Positions 16,501 through 25,463 are shown, counted from the stretch's first letter. The stretch is DNA of 40,535 nt from Vicinamibacterales bacterium (GCA_036504215.1 DASXVO010000089.1:1-40535); one strand, 5' to 3'. Notes: generated by a model not told the origin, from the sequence alone. A program made the numbers and translations.

Positions 16501-17627
16501 CACCATCCTCCAAACCGCTCCCACGTCTCGCTCACTTCGGGGGAGCCATCGATCACGTGGTATGCCGCATGTTGCGCGGCCGTCGCACACGCGTGATTCG
16601 GCAGCACGCGCAGCAACGCGCCGATGGGGAACCGGGGCCAGTCAATCGGGCCGCCGTCCCGACGCGAGATGATTCCGTGCTCCTGGTTGGCGTCGTTCAT
16701 CACCAGCCCGTCGCAGCGTCGGCCATCCAGGTCGAGCACCAGGCCATAGCCCTGGTCCACCGGCTGACTGGCCGTGCCGCGATCGCGTGACACCGCCAAC
16801 CAGCCGCCATCGGTGATGATCCAGCCTTTCTCGCGTTGGTGGCCGATGACGCTCACCAGCACCGACAGCGCGATGTCGTCCACGGCGCAGACGCCGAGCC
16901 CCGCCATGACGAGGTCCTGGAACACGAAGACCCCCGCTCGGACCTCGGTGACGCCTGAGAGGTCCTCCGCAAAAGTCGCGGTGGGCGTCGATCCGACGCT
17001 GACGATCGGGGCCGGGAACCCGGCGGCCCGCAAACGCTCCGCCGCCCGGACCACCGCTGCCCGTTCTTGTTCCGCCATGGCCGCGAGGGCCGCGACCGAT
17101 CGGCACGCGTACGACGCGCCGGCGTGCGTCATCACGCCGCGGACCGATGCTCCGCCGGTCAACGAGCCCGCCACGTCGAGCAGCGCAGGCTCGTCCGGCT
17201 TGACCCCGCCCCGGTGGTCGTCGGCGTCGATCTCGATGAGAGCGGGGATCTCGCAGCCGGATTCCGCACAGAAGGCCGACACGGCCCGGGCCGCGTCCCG
17301 ACTGTCGAGAATCACCGCCAGGTCGCAGCCCCGTGCCCGCAGATCGGCAACGTGCGCGAGCTTGCCCGGAGCGATCCCGACCGCGTAGAGGATGTCGGTC
17401 ACGCCGTGCGAGAAGAACTGCTCCGCTTCCTTGAGCGTCGAGACGGTGATCGGCCCATGGGCGAACGGCATGAGGAGCCGTGACACCTCGATGCACTTGT
17501 TCGTCTTCACGTGCGGACGGAACCCGACGCCCAGCCGGCCGAGGCGCGACCGCATCCGCTCGATATTGCGAAGCATCCTCGGTCGATCGAGCACCAGCAA
17601 GGGTGTGGAAAGCTGGTCGAGTCGCAT
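16500..17627 (-). CDS. D-threonine aldolase / D-serine dehydratase-like PLP enzyme
   Basis: A 375-aa fold-type III PLP enzyme with an N-terminal alanine-racemase-like barrel. The Schiff-base Lys41 lies in RPHVKTNK, GSTPTATF is in the phosphate-binding region, and a C-terminal metal-binding segment NHACATAAQH contains the His-x-Cys pair of the DSD1/DTA group. It should cleave or dehydrate a D-3-hydroxyamino acid; D-threonine, D-serine and D-threo-3-hydroxyaspartate are all possible. I chose the ATG at 17627 because AGGTGAT lies a good distance upstream; the GTG at 17636 overlaps that site. RidA follows with a one-base overlap. Confidence 0.9.
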   Translation of the reverse strand: MRLDQLSTPLLVLDRPRMLRNIERMRSRLGRLGVGFRPHVKTNKCIEVSRLLMPFAHGPITVSTLKEAEQFFSHGVTDILYAVGIAPGKLAHVADLRARGCDLAVILDSRDAARAVSAFCAESGCEIPALIEIDADDHRGGVKPDEPALLDVAGSLTGGASVRGVMTHAGASYACRSVAALAAMAEQERAAVVRAAERLRAAGFPAPIVSVGSTPTATFAEDLSGVTEVRAGVFVFQDLVMAGLGVCAVDDIALSVLVSVIGHQREKGWIITDGGWLAVSRDRGTASQPVDQGYGLVLDLDGRRCDGLVMNDANQEHGIISRRDGGPIDWPRFPIGALLRVLPNHACATAAQHAAYHVIDGSPEVSETWERFGGW

Positions 17628-17675
17628 GGAGATCACCTGTTCGGTTCGTCTGGGGGCCGGCCCGTGGTCGCGTGC

Positions 17676-18218
17676 CTATCGTCTGGCCTTCACCATGCTC
17701 CAGTTCAGATAGGGTGAGAACGTGCCCGGCTGTCCGGGCGGTGCGAGAGCGAAGCTCCCCTTCACCACGCCGTCAGGCGCAGCCTGATACGTGAGGCGAT
17801 ACTGCGGCGCGCCGGGGACCGGCTCGCTGGTGAACGTCACCTGGCCGACACCGCTCGTCGTGACCAGGTACCGGATGACGTGGCCCTCGTTGTCGAAGTA
17901 GTCCGCGGCGACCGCGCTTCGATCGTTCACGTAGATGACCATCAGGTCGTCGTGACGCGATGCGGGTGCGGTGGCCGTCGCCGCGACGTTGGCGAAGTTG
18001 GTCCGGATGATCACGCGATCCTGAAGACCGGCGGCAAACGAGGTCCCGCCGCTGCCTTGGCCGGGTGTGCCGGCGCCGCCTCCTTCCCAGTCGCCGAGCA
18101 GGAACGTCAGTGGTGCCAGTTCCTTGGGCAGAGTGCCCGCGCCGACCGGCGCGGGCCGGCCGACGCCGTACAGCAACGTGACGGCCGTGAGTGCCAGCGC
18201 CGTGATCTGTCTTCGCAT
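17676..18218 (-). CDS. Secreted protein of unknown function, lipocalin-like
   Basis: A 180-aa protein with a signal peptide (about residues 1-27, ending near VGAG). The mature part opens with LTFLLGDWEGGGAG, the W-containing strand typical of nitrobindin/DUF1579-like beta-barrels. It continues with alternating strands (DLMVIYVNDRSAVAADYFDNEGHVIRYL in two pieces, QYRLTYQAAPDGVVKGSF). No catalytic residues are recognisable. These small barrels bind hydrophobic ligands or haem, but the call rests on pattern only. It lies between the PLP/RidA pair and gatD on the same strand, separated from gatD by the repeat region. Confidence 0.7.
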   Translation of the reverse strand: MRRQITALALTAVTLLYGVGRPAPVGAGTLPKELAPLTFLLGDWEGGGAGTPGQGSGGTSFAAGLQDRVIIRTNFANVAATATAPASRHDDLMVIYVNDRSAVAADYFDNEGHVIRYLVTTSGVGQVTFTSEPVPGAPQYRLTYQAAPDGVVKGSFALAPPGQPGTFSPYLNWSMVKARR

Positions 18219-18236
18219 CAGCGTGCTCTCTCTCTC

Positions 18237-18285
18237 TGATCCCTGATCCCTGATCCCCGATCCGTGACGCCCGATCTCCGGCCCT
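18237..18285. repeat. Degenerate heptanucleotide array C
   Basis: Three perfect TGATCCC units (18237-18257) are followed by variants CGATCCG, TGACGCC, CGATCTC and CGGCCCT in the same seven-base register. A short CT run precedes them. It lies between gatD and the small secreted protein and merges into the duplicated gatD tail. Confidence 0.8.
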
Positions 18286-18288
18286 TAC

Positions 18289-18398
18289 TTCCAGTGCGAC
18301 AAGATGAACTCTTCGATCTCCGGCCCTTCGACTCGCCCGGCTCGCTCAGGACCAGAGATCATTTCCAGTGCGACAAGATGAACTCTTCGATCTCCGGC
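18289..18398. repeat. Direct repeat: echo of the gatD 3' end
   Basis: The last 36 bases around the gatD stop region (18363-18398, encoding PEIEEFILSHW) are repeated exactly at 18289-18324, 74 bases downstream on the minus strand. A 15-base piece, CGATCTCCGGCCCTT, is also repeated at 18272-18286 and 18314-18328. The second copy is not part of gatD. Confidence 0.85.
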
Positions 18399-19753
18399 AG
18401 GCCGCCCTGCATGATCAGATAGCCGTTGTGCGGCTCGCGGTCGGTAATCTCGTGGGAGACCACGGTCCGCATCATGCGCAGCACCTCGTCGTGATCGTCG
18501 GTGTGTGCCAGCACCCATGAGAGCTTCATCAGCGCCGTCTCGGGAAGCATGTTGTCGAGCGGCACGATGCCGATCTCGAGCAGGTCGCGGCCCGTGTCGT
18601 AGACGTACATCTGCGCGTAGCCCCAGAGCGTCTGCACGGTCATCACGACATGCACGCCCTTCTGGATGGCCTTTTTGAGGGCCGGGTACAGCGGCTTGTT
18701 GACGTGGCCGAGGCCCGTGCCCGCGATGACGATGCCCCGATAGCCCTTCTCGACGAGCGCGTCCACCAGATCCGGCGACATCCCCGGGTAGTAGTAGAGG
18801 ATCGTCGTCCGATCGTCGTACACCGCATCGATCTCGATCTGCCGCGTCATGTCGCGCTTCCGGTAGTCCTTGTTCAGGTACGTGAAGCTGTCGCGGCTGA
18901 CCGTCGCGAGCGGGATGTCGCCCACGGTGCGGAACGTGCTGCGATACGAGCTGTGCATCTTCCGGCAGCGTGTGCCGCGGTGCAGGAGGCCGTAGCGATC
19001 CGAGGTCGGCCCGAACATGCAGATCTGCACTTCCGCGATATCGGAATAGGCCGCCGACCGCACGGAGTGGATCAGGTTGAGCGCGGCGTCGCTCGACGGT
19101 CGGTCCGACGACCGCTGCGATCCCACCAGCACGATGGGCACTGGCGTGTTCTGCACCATGAACGACAGGATGGCCGCGGTATGCCCCATCGTGTCGGTCC
19201 CGTGCCCGATGACGATGCCGTTGGCGCCGCCCTCGATCTCCTCGCCAATTGCCTTCGCCAGCGTGATGTACTGCTCCTTCGCCATGTTCTCCGAGAACAC
19301 GCCGAAGAGCTTCTTCGTCGTCAGGTTGCAGATATCGGCCAGCTCTGGAACCGCGCCGTAGAGTTCGCCGGGCGTGAACGCGGGGATGACGGCGCCGGTC
19401 CGGTAGTCGAGCCGGGAGGCAATCGTGCCGCCCGTGCCGAGCAGCGTCACGGCGGGCAGGTTGGGCCGCCGCGGGAACTCCTTCTCGGGAATCTTGTACA
19501 CGGCCTCCTTGTAGCCGACCTCTTTCACCGACCGGACCCGGTCCACGTGCAGGCCGACGTTGTAGCCGTTCTTCAACTTGATGACGACGTGGAGGTCGTC
19601 GAGGGTCTCGCTGCGCGGGAGAATGACGCCCTCGAAGCGGCTGCCCGCGTCGTTGTCGACCTCGACGTCGCTCCAGACGCGCACGCCCCACCGCTCGAGC
19701 GCGGCGCGCGCCTGGCCCTTGTATCCCTTGAACGCATCTGCTGGCGTGCTCAT
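18359..19753 (-). CDS. gatD: Glu-tRNA(Gln) amidotransferase subunit D (archaeal type)
   Basis: GatD is the asparaginase-like subunit that releases ammonia from Gln or Asn for amidation of Glu-tRNA(Gln). The 464-aa protein has the GatD-specific N-terminal domain (about 1-95), then an L-asparaginase domain. Its first active-site Thr is in LLGTGGTIASRLDY (T110) and its second in GHGTDTMGHTA (T186-D187). It also has the SQRSSDRPSSDAALNL stretch and the C-terminal asparaginase subdomain (GIVIAGTGLGHV). Length and the N-terminal domain separate it from plain type I asparaginases. Its ATG overlaps the gatE stop as ATGA. GatDE is essentially archaeal, so this pair is unusual in a bacterial chromosome. 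The final 36 bases are echoed downstream. Confidence 0.93.
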   Translation of the reverse strand: MSTPADAFKGYKGQARAALERWGVRVWSDVEVDNDAGSRFEGVILPRSETLDDLHVVIKLKNGYNVGLHVDRVRSVKEVGYKEAVYKIPEKEFPRRPNLPAVTLLGTGGTIASRLDYRTGAVIPAFTPGELYGAVPELADICNLTTKKLFGVFSENMAKEQYITLAKAIGEEIEGGANGIVIGHGTDTMGHTAAILSFMVQNTPVPIVLVGSQRSSDRPSSDAALNLIHSVRSAAYSDIAEVQICMFGPTSDRYGLLHRGTRCRKMHSSYRSTFRTVGDIPLATVSRDSFTYLNKDYRKRDMTRQIEIDAVYDDRTTILYYYPGMSPDLVDALVEKGYRGIVIAGTGLGHVNKPLYPALKKAIQKGVHVVMTVQTLWGYAQMYVYDTGRDLLEIGIVPLDNMLPETALMKLSWVLAHTDDHDEVLRMMRTVVSHEITDREPHNGYLIMQGGLPEIEEFILSHWK

Positions 19754-21717
19754 TTCGATCCGATCTCCGTGCGAACGGCGTCTGCAACCTCGAGCGCCGG
19801 AACCCTGCCGCGAAGCTCGCGCATCGCAAGCCCCATCGCGAAGCGGAACAGCCGGTCGGCGCCGGGCGCGTAGAGCTTCCCGGACGCCTCCTGCACGGCC
19901 GCCGTCGCGCGATGTTGCCACCCCTCGGGCGCGGTGCCCAGCCGAAGCCCGGCCACGAGGGCAGCCACCGTCCTCTCGGGCTCCGCGGCCATCGCACGCA
20001 CGACGCGTTCCCGGGCCTCCCACAGGATCGGGCGTGCCTCGCCGAGCGTGAACAGCTCGCACCACCGTTCGTCGGTGATGCCATCGACTGCCACGCCGTC
20101 GCGGCGAAGCCCTTTCAGTTGCTCGCCGAAGAGGTGGCAGGCCTGCTTGACCGAGGCGCGACAGGCGTCGGTCACCAGGTCAACCAGGCGGGCGGCACCG
20201 CGACGAATGAGGAAGTGCGTCGTGGAAGCCTGCACGCCGGCCGCCGAGTAGCGCGCCTCGCGCTCCCACGGACGGGGCGAGAGCGCCGCCTGCAGCCGCT
20301 CGACACGTTCGCGAGTCACCCGTGTGGGCGGACTGTCGGTGTCGGGGTACATGCGGTCCGGCCCCGGGAGGATCCGCTCGAAGTCCGTCATGCCGTCTTC
20401 GAAGGGCTGGCGCGTCTCGTTCGGGATGCCGTTGATGGCGTCGATGTAGCGCAGACGCACCTCGTTGGCCGCGGTCAGCGTGTCCTCATCCGGCCCCCAC
20501 ACCAGCACGATGCCGTCCTCGGGGTTGCACCGCAGGTGCGTGCGAACCTTGCGCAATTCCTGGAGCGAACGGTGGTAGTCCGGCCACTTCTCACTGTGAA
20601 GGAGGATCGGCCGCTGATCGAGACCCGCGATCACGCGGATGCGCCCGGCCAGTTCGTGCGCGAAGATGCAGTCGGGCTGCGTCGGCCAGCCAAGCGTGCC
20701 GCCCAGCCCCTTCACGCGGATGCCGCGCACGGTGAACTTGCCGCTTCCGAGCTCGAAGCCGGGACGCCGCTGTTCGTCGCGCGTGTATTGCTCCCAACCG
20801 GCCACGGTCAGGAAGGCCGCCTCGGACGACGCAAACAGCGCCGTCACGTCCGCGCTCTCCACCGCGATGCGGTCGGGCGTCGAGAAGCCACGGTGGATCA
20901 ACTCGTCGCGCAGCTTCAGCAGGTTGACCTGTCGAATCGCTTCGCCGTGCACCAGTCCCGGCGCCCAGCCCGCCTTCGGCACACCCTTGATCTCGACGCG
21001 TCGTCCGCCGCGGACCGAGACGTTCACATCCTGTCGGCTCGCTCCGATGCCGACCCGCACGTGGCCTGTGCTGCGACAGACGCGGCCGACGAGCAGGATC
21101 GCGTCGGCCACTTCATCCGGCGTGCGCAGATCGGGTCCCGTCACGGTCTCGATGAGCGGCATGCCCAGCCGATCCGTCCGCCAGACGATCAGGTGCCCCC
21201 GATCCGACACCTCGCGACACGAATCCTCCTCGACGCTCACCTGGAGGATCGTCAACTCGCGACCCCGGAACGGCAGGCGCCCGTTCACGCCGACGATCGC
21301 GGTTCGCTGAAAGCCGGTCGGGATGGACCCGTCGAGGTATTGCTTCCGGGCGATATGGACCTCGTCCACGATGTCGCAGCCGAGCATCAGGCACTGCTCG
21401 ACGGCCACGTCCACCGCGTCCTGGTTCACGAGGAACGGCGGCGTGTCGTCCATCTCGTAGGTGCAGACGTTCTCCTTGTGCAGGAGGTAGATGATGTTCT
21501 TCCGGGTCTTGAACTCCATCAGCGCCGTGCCGTCGTATTCGCCAAGCTCCGACAGCGTCGGGCGCATGTGCCGCAGCACTTCCCCATCGTGCGTGTCGGT
21601 GTACCGGCGCGCCGGGCAGTGGCAGAACATCTTGCGCTCGGTGAAGAGTTGCTGGTGAACTTCGAGGCCGGATATGAGACCGATCTCCGCGTAGAAGTCT
21701 GGCGACTTGATGTCCAA
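19750..21717 (-). CDS. gatE: Glu-tRNA(Gln) amidotransferase subunit E (archaeal type)
   Basis: GatE is the GatB-like kinase/tRNA-binding subunit that phosphorylates Glu-tRNA(Gln) and receives ammonia from GatD. The 655-aa protein starts with the GatB/E cradle (GLISGLEVHQQLFTERKMF, CHCPAR). Blocks such as YEMDDTPPF, SVEEDSCREV, GIGASRQDVNVSV and VEIKGVPKAG follow. An AspRS-like GAD insertion (about 300-430) marks GatE rather than GatB, and the C-terminal YqeY-like tail (about 500-655) completes it. I chose the TTG at 21717: GGAGGA lies seven bases upstream and the family N-terminus begins there; the longer frame to 21834 runs back into heptad array D. A small CAGGGC/GCCCTG hairpin sits in the leader near 21742. 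Confidence 0.93.
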   Translation of the reverse strand: MDIKSPDFYAEIGLISGLEVHQQLFTERKMFCHCPARRYTDTHDGEVLRHMRPTLSELGEYDGTALMEFKTRKNIIYLLHKENVCTYEMDDTPPFLVNQDAVDVAVEQCLMLGCDIVDEVHIARKQYLDGSIPTGFQRTAIVGVNGRLPFRGRELTILQVSVEEDSCREVSDRGHLIVWRTDRLGMPLIETVTGPDLRTPDEVADAILLVGRVCRSTGHVRVGIGASRQDVNVSVRGGRRVEIKGVPKAGWAPGLVHGEAIRQVNLLKLRDELIHRGFSTPDRIAVESADVTALFASSEAAFLTVAGWEQYTRDEQRRPGFELGSGKFTVRGIRVKGLGGTLGWPTQPDCIFAHELAGRIRVIAGLDQRPILLHSEKWPDYHRSLQELRKVRTHLRCNPEDGIVLVWGPDEDTLTAANEVRLRYIDAINGIPNETRQPFEDGMTDFERILPGPDRMYPDTDSPPTRVTRERVERLQAALSPRPWEREARYSAAGVQASTTHFLIRRGAARLVDLVTDACRASVKQACHLFGEQLKGLRRDGVAVDGITDERWCELFTLGEARPILWEARERVVRAMAAEPERTVAALVAGLRLGTAPEGWQHRATAAVQEASGKLYAPGADRLFRFAMGLAMRELRGRVPALEVADAVRTEIGSK

Positions 21718-21790
21718 CGCGCGATCCTCCGTCGTGGTGGCAGGGCGGGTGCCCTGACGAACACACAAGTCTACACAATACGCGCCAAGA

Positions 21791-21825
21791 AGTGCGATGT
21801 GCTGCGTGCTCCGTGCTGAGTGCGC
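21791..21825. repeat. Degenerate heptanucleotide array D
   Basis: Five seven-base units of pattern NGTGCNN, for example CGTGCTC, CGTGCTG and AGTGCGC, fill the gap between gatE and the NarL-type regulator and touch the regulator's stop codon. Confidence 0.7.
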
Positions 21826-22427
21826 TACAGCCAACCTTTGGATCGCGCAAGCCGGGCGGCTTCGACCCGGTTCTTCGCGCCGAGCTTGCTGATGGTTTCC
21901 GACAGGTAGTTGCGAACCGTGCCTTCCGACAGCTTCAGCGCCTCGGCGATCTCCTGACCGGACTGTCCGTCCGCCGCCAGCCGCAGGACCTGCCTCTCGC
22001 GGTCGCTCAGCGGGTCATCGTCGGTCCAGGCTTCGACGGCGAGATCCGGATCGATCGCGCGCCCGCCCGCATGCACCCGGCGAATCGCATCCGCCAGTTG
22101 GTCGGACGGCGAGTCCTTCAGCAGATAGCCCGACGCTCCGGCATCGAGCGCCCGGCGCAGGTAGCCTGGCCTCGCGAAGGTCGTCAGGATGATGACGCGG
22201 GCAGGGTGCGCCACGTGCTTGAGTTCGGCCGCGAGTTCGAGGCCGCCCAGGACCGGCATCTCGATGTCGGTCAGGACGACATCCGGACGATGCTCGTGGG
22301 CGAGGGCGAGTGCGCTCCTGCCGTCACGCGCCTGGGCCACGACGGTGATGTCCCGCTCGATCTCGAGCAGCGCGGCCAGCGCACCGAGCACCATGGCCTG
22401 ATCTTCGGCGATGAGGACGCGGATCAT
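21825..22427 (-). CDS. NarL/DesR-type response regulator
   Basis: A 200-aa protein with a receiver domain (phospho-acceptor D54 in VLTDIEMP, acidic pair E8/D9, Lys in GYLLKDSP) and a C-terminal LuxR-type HTH (LSDRERQVLRLAADG, then SEGTVRNYLSETISKLGAKNR). It is the partner of the DesK-like kinase just upstream on the same strand. In this family the pair commonly controls a neighbouring ABC-2 exporter, and one lies in the same minus-strand block (25546-27215). Both its gaps, before and after, carry heptad arrays. The ATG at 22427 starts exactly at the receiver fold. Confidence 0.94.
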   Translation of the reverse strand: MIRVLIAEDQAMVLGALAALLEIERDITVVAQARDGRSALALAHEHRPDVVLTDIEMPVLGGLELAAELKHVAHPARVIILTTFARPGYLRRALDAGASGYLLKDSPSDQLADAIRRVHAGGRAIDPDLAVEAWTDDDPLSDRERQVLRLAADGQSGQEIAEALKLSEGTVRNYLSETISKLGAKNRVEAARLARSKGWL

Positions 22428-22430
22428 AAA

Positions 22431-22493
22431 TGGAACTCGGGATTCAGGAATCAGAATTCGGAATTCGGGAATCAGGGGTCGGAGGTCAGGGCC
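22431..22493. repeat. Degenerate heptanucleotide array E
   Basis: Nine consecutive seven-base units in perfect register, including CGGGATT, CAGGAAT, CGGAATT, CGGGAAT and CGGAGGT. The array covers the whole kinase-regulator gap and overlaps the last codons of the kinase gene (stop at 22486). Confidence 0.85.
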
Positions 22494-23580
22494 GACCGCT
22501 CACGACCGACAAGGGCAGGTCCACGCGCACGGTTGTGCCCGCGCCCCCGTCGTGTTCGAAGTGTCCGCCGACTTCCTCCACGCGCGACCGCATGCTGGTC
22601 AGGCCGGTTCCCGCGCGCGCCGCGCCACCCACCCCGTCGTCACACACCACGAGAGACAGGCGGCCCCGTTCCTCGCGCATCTGGACCCGGCAGGTTGTGG
22701 CGTTCGCGTGGCGGATCACGTTGGTGATCGCCTCGCGCAGCACGAGCGAGGCGACACCCTCGACCTTGGGATCCAGCCGGACCGCCGTCACGTCCGATTC
22801 CAGCGCAACCCCGCCGGCGGTCAGCGCCTGGCGGATGCCAACCAGCGATTCCTCCAGAGTGAGCTGACGGTAGCCTTCGACCGCGCGACGCACCTCGGTG
22901 AGCGCCAGTCGGGAAATCCGTTCGACGTCGCGGATCTCCGCGGCCGCCCGCGCCGGGTCGCGATCGGACAATTTCGCGGCCAGTTCGGACTTCAGAACGA
23001 TGACCGACAAGGTGTGGCCCAGCAGGTCGTGCAGGTCGCGCGCGATCCGCTCGCGCTCGGCCACCTTCGCCAGATGGGCCACCTCATCGCGCGCCAGGCG
23101 CAGCCGCGCGTCGGCGCGTCGCTTCTCCGCAAACGCGATGTTTCCGCCCCCGATGATCAACGGCAGCACGACTGCCGGGATCCACGCATCCGGCGAGAGC
23201 CGGCACACGAGGGCTTCGATGCCGGCGACCAGAACCACCGCGACGAGCCACCGGACCGCGACGCGTGGCGGTCCCGTGTCCCCTGCGTAGCCGCTCGCGT
23301 AGACGAAGAAGACGCTCGCGCCAGGGTTCCAGGGAATATAGACCGTACCGAGGGCGGTAATCGCGGCCATGATGGGCAACAGGCGCCGGCCCTCCAGCCA
23401 GAACCCGCGAAAATACAGCGGCAGGAAGACGGCAACCGCGAGCGCGTGCAACGTCCACCACAAGAGTGTCCGGCCGCCGAAGACGGCGTACAGGATGAAG
23501 AAGCTCAGGTAGACGAGCCACGAGTACGGCAGCCACCACGCGATCTCGAAGTCGGCCGGCAGGAGGCGTCGTGGGCGCAT
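22486..23580 (-). CDS. DesK-type sensor histidine kinase
   Basis: A 364-aa membrane kinase. About five hydrophobic segments occupy residues 14-150. Then comes a HisKA_3 dimerisation domain with the phosphorylated His184 in ERIARDLHDLLGHTLSV and an HATPase_c domain (REAITNVIRHA N-box, VCDDGVGGAA, GTGLTSMRSRVEEVGG). This is the family that signals to NarL-type regulators such as the next gene. DesK-like proteins often sense membrane state or envelope stress, but the ligand here is unknown. The ATG at 23580 follows the amidohydrolase stop by 14 bases, so both are likely on one transcript. The last codons run into heptad array E, so the C-terminal end may have been shaped by the repeat. Confidence 0.93.
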   Translation of the reverse strand: MRPRRLLPADFEIAWWLPYSWLVYLSFFILYAVFGGRTLLWWTLHALAVAVFLPLYFRGFWLEGRRLLPIMAAITALGTVYIPWNPGASVFFVYASGYAGDTGPPRVAVRWLVAVVLVAGIEALVCRLSPDAWIPAVVLPLIIGGGNIAFAEKRRADARLRLARDEVAHLAKVAERERIARDLHDLLGHTLSVIVLKSELAAKLSDRDPARAAAEIRDVERISRLALTEVRRAVEGYRQLTLEESLVGIRQALTAGGVALESDVTAVRLDPKVEGVASLVLREAITNVIRHANATTCRVQMREERGRLSLVVCDDGVGGAARAGTGLTSMRSRVEEVGGHFEHDGGAGTTVRVDLPLSVVSGRP

Positions 23581-23594
23581 GGGTGCCTGCGATT

Positions 23595-25451
23595 CTACCG
23601 GAAACGCACGTCGTCGATCTGGAAACGGAAGCTCGTCTGCCCCTGGCCGCCGCTGAAGAGAAACGCCTGGAGGTCACTCCCGTTGACCTGCGGTCCGAAT
23701 CCCGCGATCGGCATCACGACCTCGCGCCACTGGGGACCGGCGGTGAACGTCTGTTCGGCTGGAATCCGGCCGAGGCTCGTCGCGAACATCAGCACACGAT
23801 ACGTGCCGCCGTCGCCCTTCGTCCAGAACGTCAGCGACTTGAACCTGGAGAGATCGACGGGAGCCATCGGTGTCGGCCCAGCAAAGAACATCGGGCCGGC
23901 CCACGCATACATCGAACCCGGCTTGATGCCGCCGGTGACTTCGAGCGAGCCTCGCGACCCGCTCGCGCCGCCTGGCACGATGCGCATCGATGCCTCGGAC
24001 GTTCCCCCCATGATCTTGTCGGTCGAGATCTGCCAGCCCGCCCCGAACGCGGCCGTCGTGTCGGCCTCGAACTCGCTGACGAGCCCGTGTGTCTGCACCG
24101 GAGCCGCTGCCGTGGCCTTCGGCACGGGCCGCTCGACGACCACGCCGCCCTTCCACACCGTCGCAATCCGCCGCGTGTCGGTGATCGTCCGCGTCGGATC
24201 GCCATCGACCAGCACCAGGTCGGCGCGCAGCCCGACGTTGATGCGGCCGCGGTCGGACAGCTTGAAGATCCCCGCGGGCACCGAAGTGGCCGCGGCGAGC
24301 GCCTCGACCGGGGACAGGCCGGCGTTCACCAACAGCTGGAGTTCCTGGTGGATGCTCAGCCCATGGGCGGTGCCCGGGTTCGGCGCGTCGGTTCCGGCGA
24401 GGATCGGCACACCGGCTCGGCGCAGGTCGCCGACGAGCGCGGACGCGTTCTGCAACCCGTGACTCGCGCGAAGCCTGGATGGGAACGCGGCGTTCAGTGT
24501 CCGCCTCTCGGTCGCCGAGACATAGGTCGACAGGACGGGTTCCGCCGCGAGGACGCGCGCCGCCGCCGTGTCACCCGCCGAACTCGCAATCACCGTCAGC
24601 GTCGGCACCACGAACGAATGGTGCAGCTGCATCAGCGCCATCAGGGCCTTGTCGCTGGCCACGTCCGCCACGATGTGGGCGAGGCCATCGGCTCCAGCGT
24701 CGATCGCCTCGCGCGCGGCCTGGCTCGTGCTCACGTGCACCATCACCAGCTTGCCGCGGCGATGCGCCGCCGCCACCACGGCGTTCATCGTTTCACGGCT
24801 GAGAGCCGGCAGCTTCAGTCCGTAGCTTGCCGCATCGTCGTAGATGATCTTGATGAAGTCCGACCCCTCCGCCACCCGGGCGTCCACGAACGCCTGTGCC
24901 TCGTCGGGTCGGGTGAGCGTGGGAATGGCAATGCCGTACTCGGTCCCGTGTCCTCCGGGCGCGGTCGCGAGCGTTCCGGCCGAGACGAGGTCGGCCCGCG
25001 TGGTCACGACGCCGCGAGCCTGCTCGCTGCGCTGCGTGGCCGCGAAGCGAGCGTCGGTGAACATGTCGATCTCGGTCGTCACTCCGAACACGATCGCGCG
25101 TTGGAGGGCGTCTTCATAGGCGTGGGTGTGCGCGTCGATCAGGCCCGGCAACAGTGTCTTGCCGTAGGCGTTGACGACGGCGAACCCTTCCGGGACCTCG
25201 ACCTGCGGGCCGATCGCCTTGATCTTCCCGGACTCGACGAGCACCGTCGCCCGGTCGATCACCGACGTGCCGTCGAACACGCGAGCATCGACGATCGCAA
25301 ATGCACGCGGGGGTGCGGCGGGGACGACCTGCCGCGCCGACGCCTGCCGACCGGGCGGGGCCGTCAGCGCGCGCTGGTGCGCGACGATGCCGGCAATCAT
25401 CAATACAATGCCAACCGCGCCGAGCGCGCCTTCCAACATGCGCTGTCTCAT
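23595..25451 (-). CDS. Exported amidohydrolase fused to a CIA30-like domain
   Basis: A 618-aa protein with one N-terminal hydrophobic segment (about 8-24, signal or anchor). An amidohydrolase domain (about 50-440) of the imidazolonepropionase/prolidase-like group follows. Its metal ligands lie in LIDAHTHAYED (HxH), DFIKIIYDDA (Lys), MVHVST, GLAHIV and LAGTDAPNPG (Asp). The C-terminal ~160 residues resemble the CIA30/galactose-binding-like sandwich (FEADTTAAFGAGW, IMGGTSEASM, LTFWTKGDGG, VMPIAGFG). It would hydrolyse an amide or cyclic bond outside the cytoplasm, with the sandwich perhaps binding substrate; the substrate is unknown. It sits between an exporter and a two-component pair on the same strand, which is not the usual place for such an enzyme. 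Confidence 0.88.
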   Translation of the reverse strand: MRQRMLEGALGAVGIVLMIAGIVAHQRALTAPPGRQASARQVVPAAPPRAFAIVDARVFDGTSVIDRATVLVESGKIKAIGPQVEVPEGFAVVNAYGKTLLPGLIDAHTHAYEDALQRAIVFGVTTEIDMFTDARFAATQRSEQARGVVTTRADLVSAGTLATAPGGHGTEYGIAIPTLTRPDEAQAFVDARVAEGSDFIKIIYDDAASYGLKLPALSRETMNAVVAAAHRRGKLVMVHVSTSQAAREAIDAGADGLAHIVADVASDKALMALMQLHHSFVVPTLTVIASSAGDTAAARVLAAEPVLSTYVSATERRTLNAAFPSRLRASHGLQNASALVGDLRRAGVPILAGTDAPNPGTAHGLSIHQELQLLVNAGLSPVEALAAATSVPAGIFKLSDRGRINVGLRADLVLVDGDPTRTITDTRRIATVWKGGVVVERPVPKATAAAPVQTHGLVSEFEADTTAAFGAGWQISTDKIMGGTSEASMRIVPGGASGSRGSLEVTGGIKPGSMYAWAGPMFFAGPTPMAPVDLSRFKSLTFWTKGDGGTYRVLMFATSLGRIPAEQTFTAGPQWREVVMPIAGFGPQVNGSDLQAFLFSGGQGQTSFRFQIDDVRFR

Positions 25452-25463
25452 ATGTCCATCCCC

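Noticed and set aside
18285-20084. A 599-aa minus-strand frame ending in the same EEFILSHWK as GatD
   Set aside because: The ending comes from the 36-base direct repeat; the rest is another phase of gatD/gatE with shadow composition.
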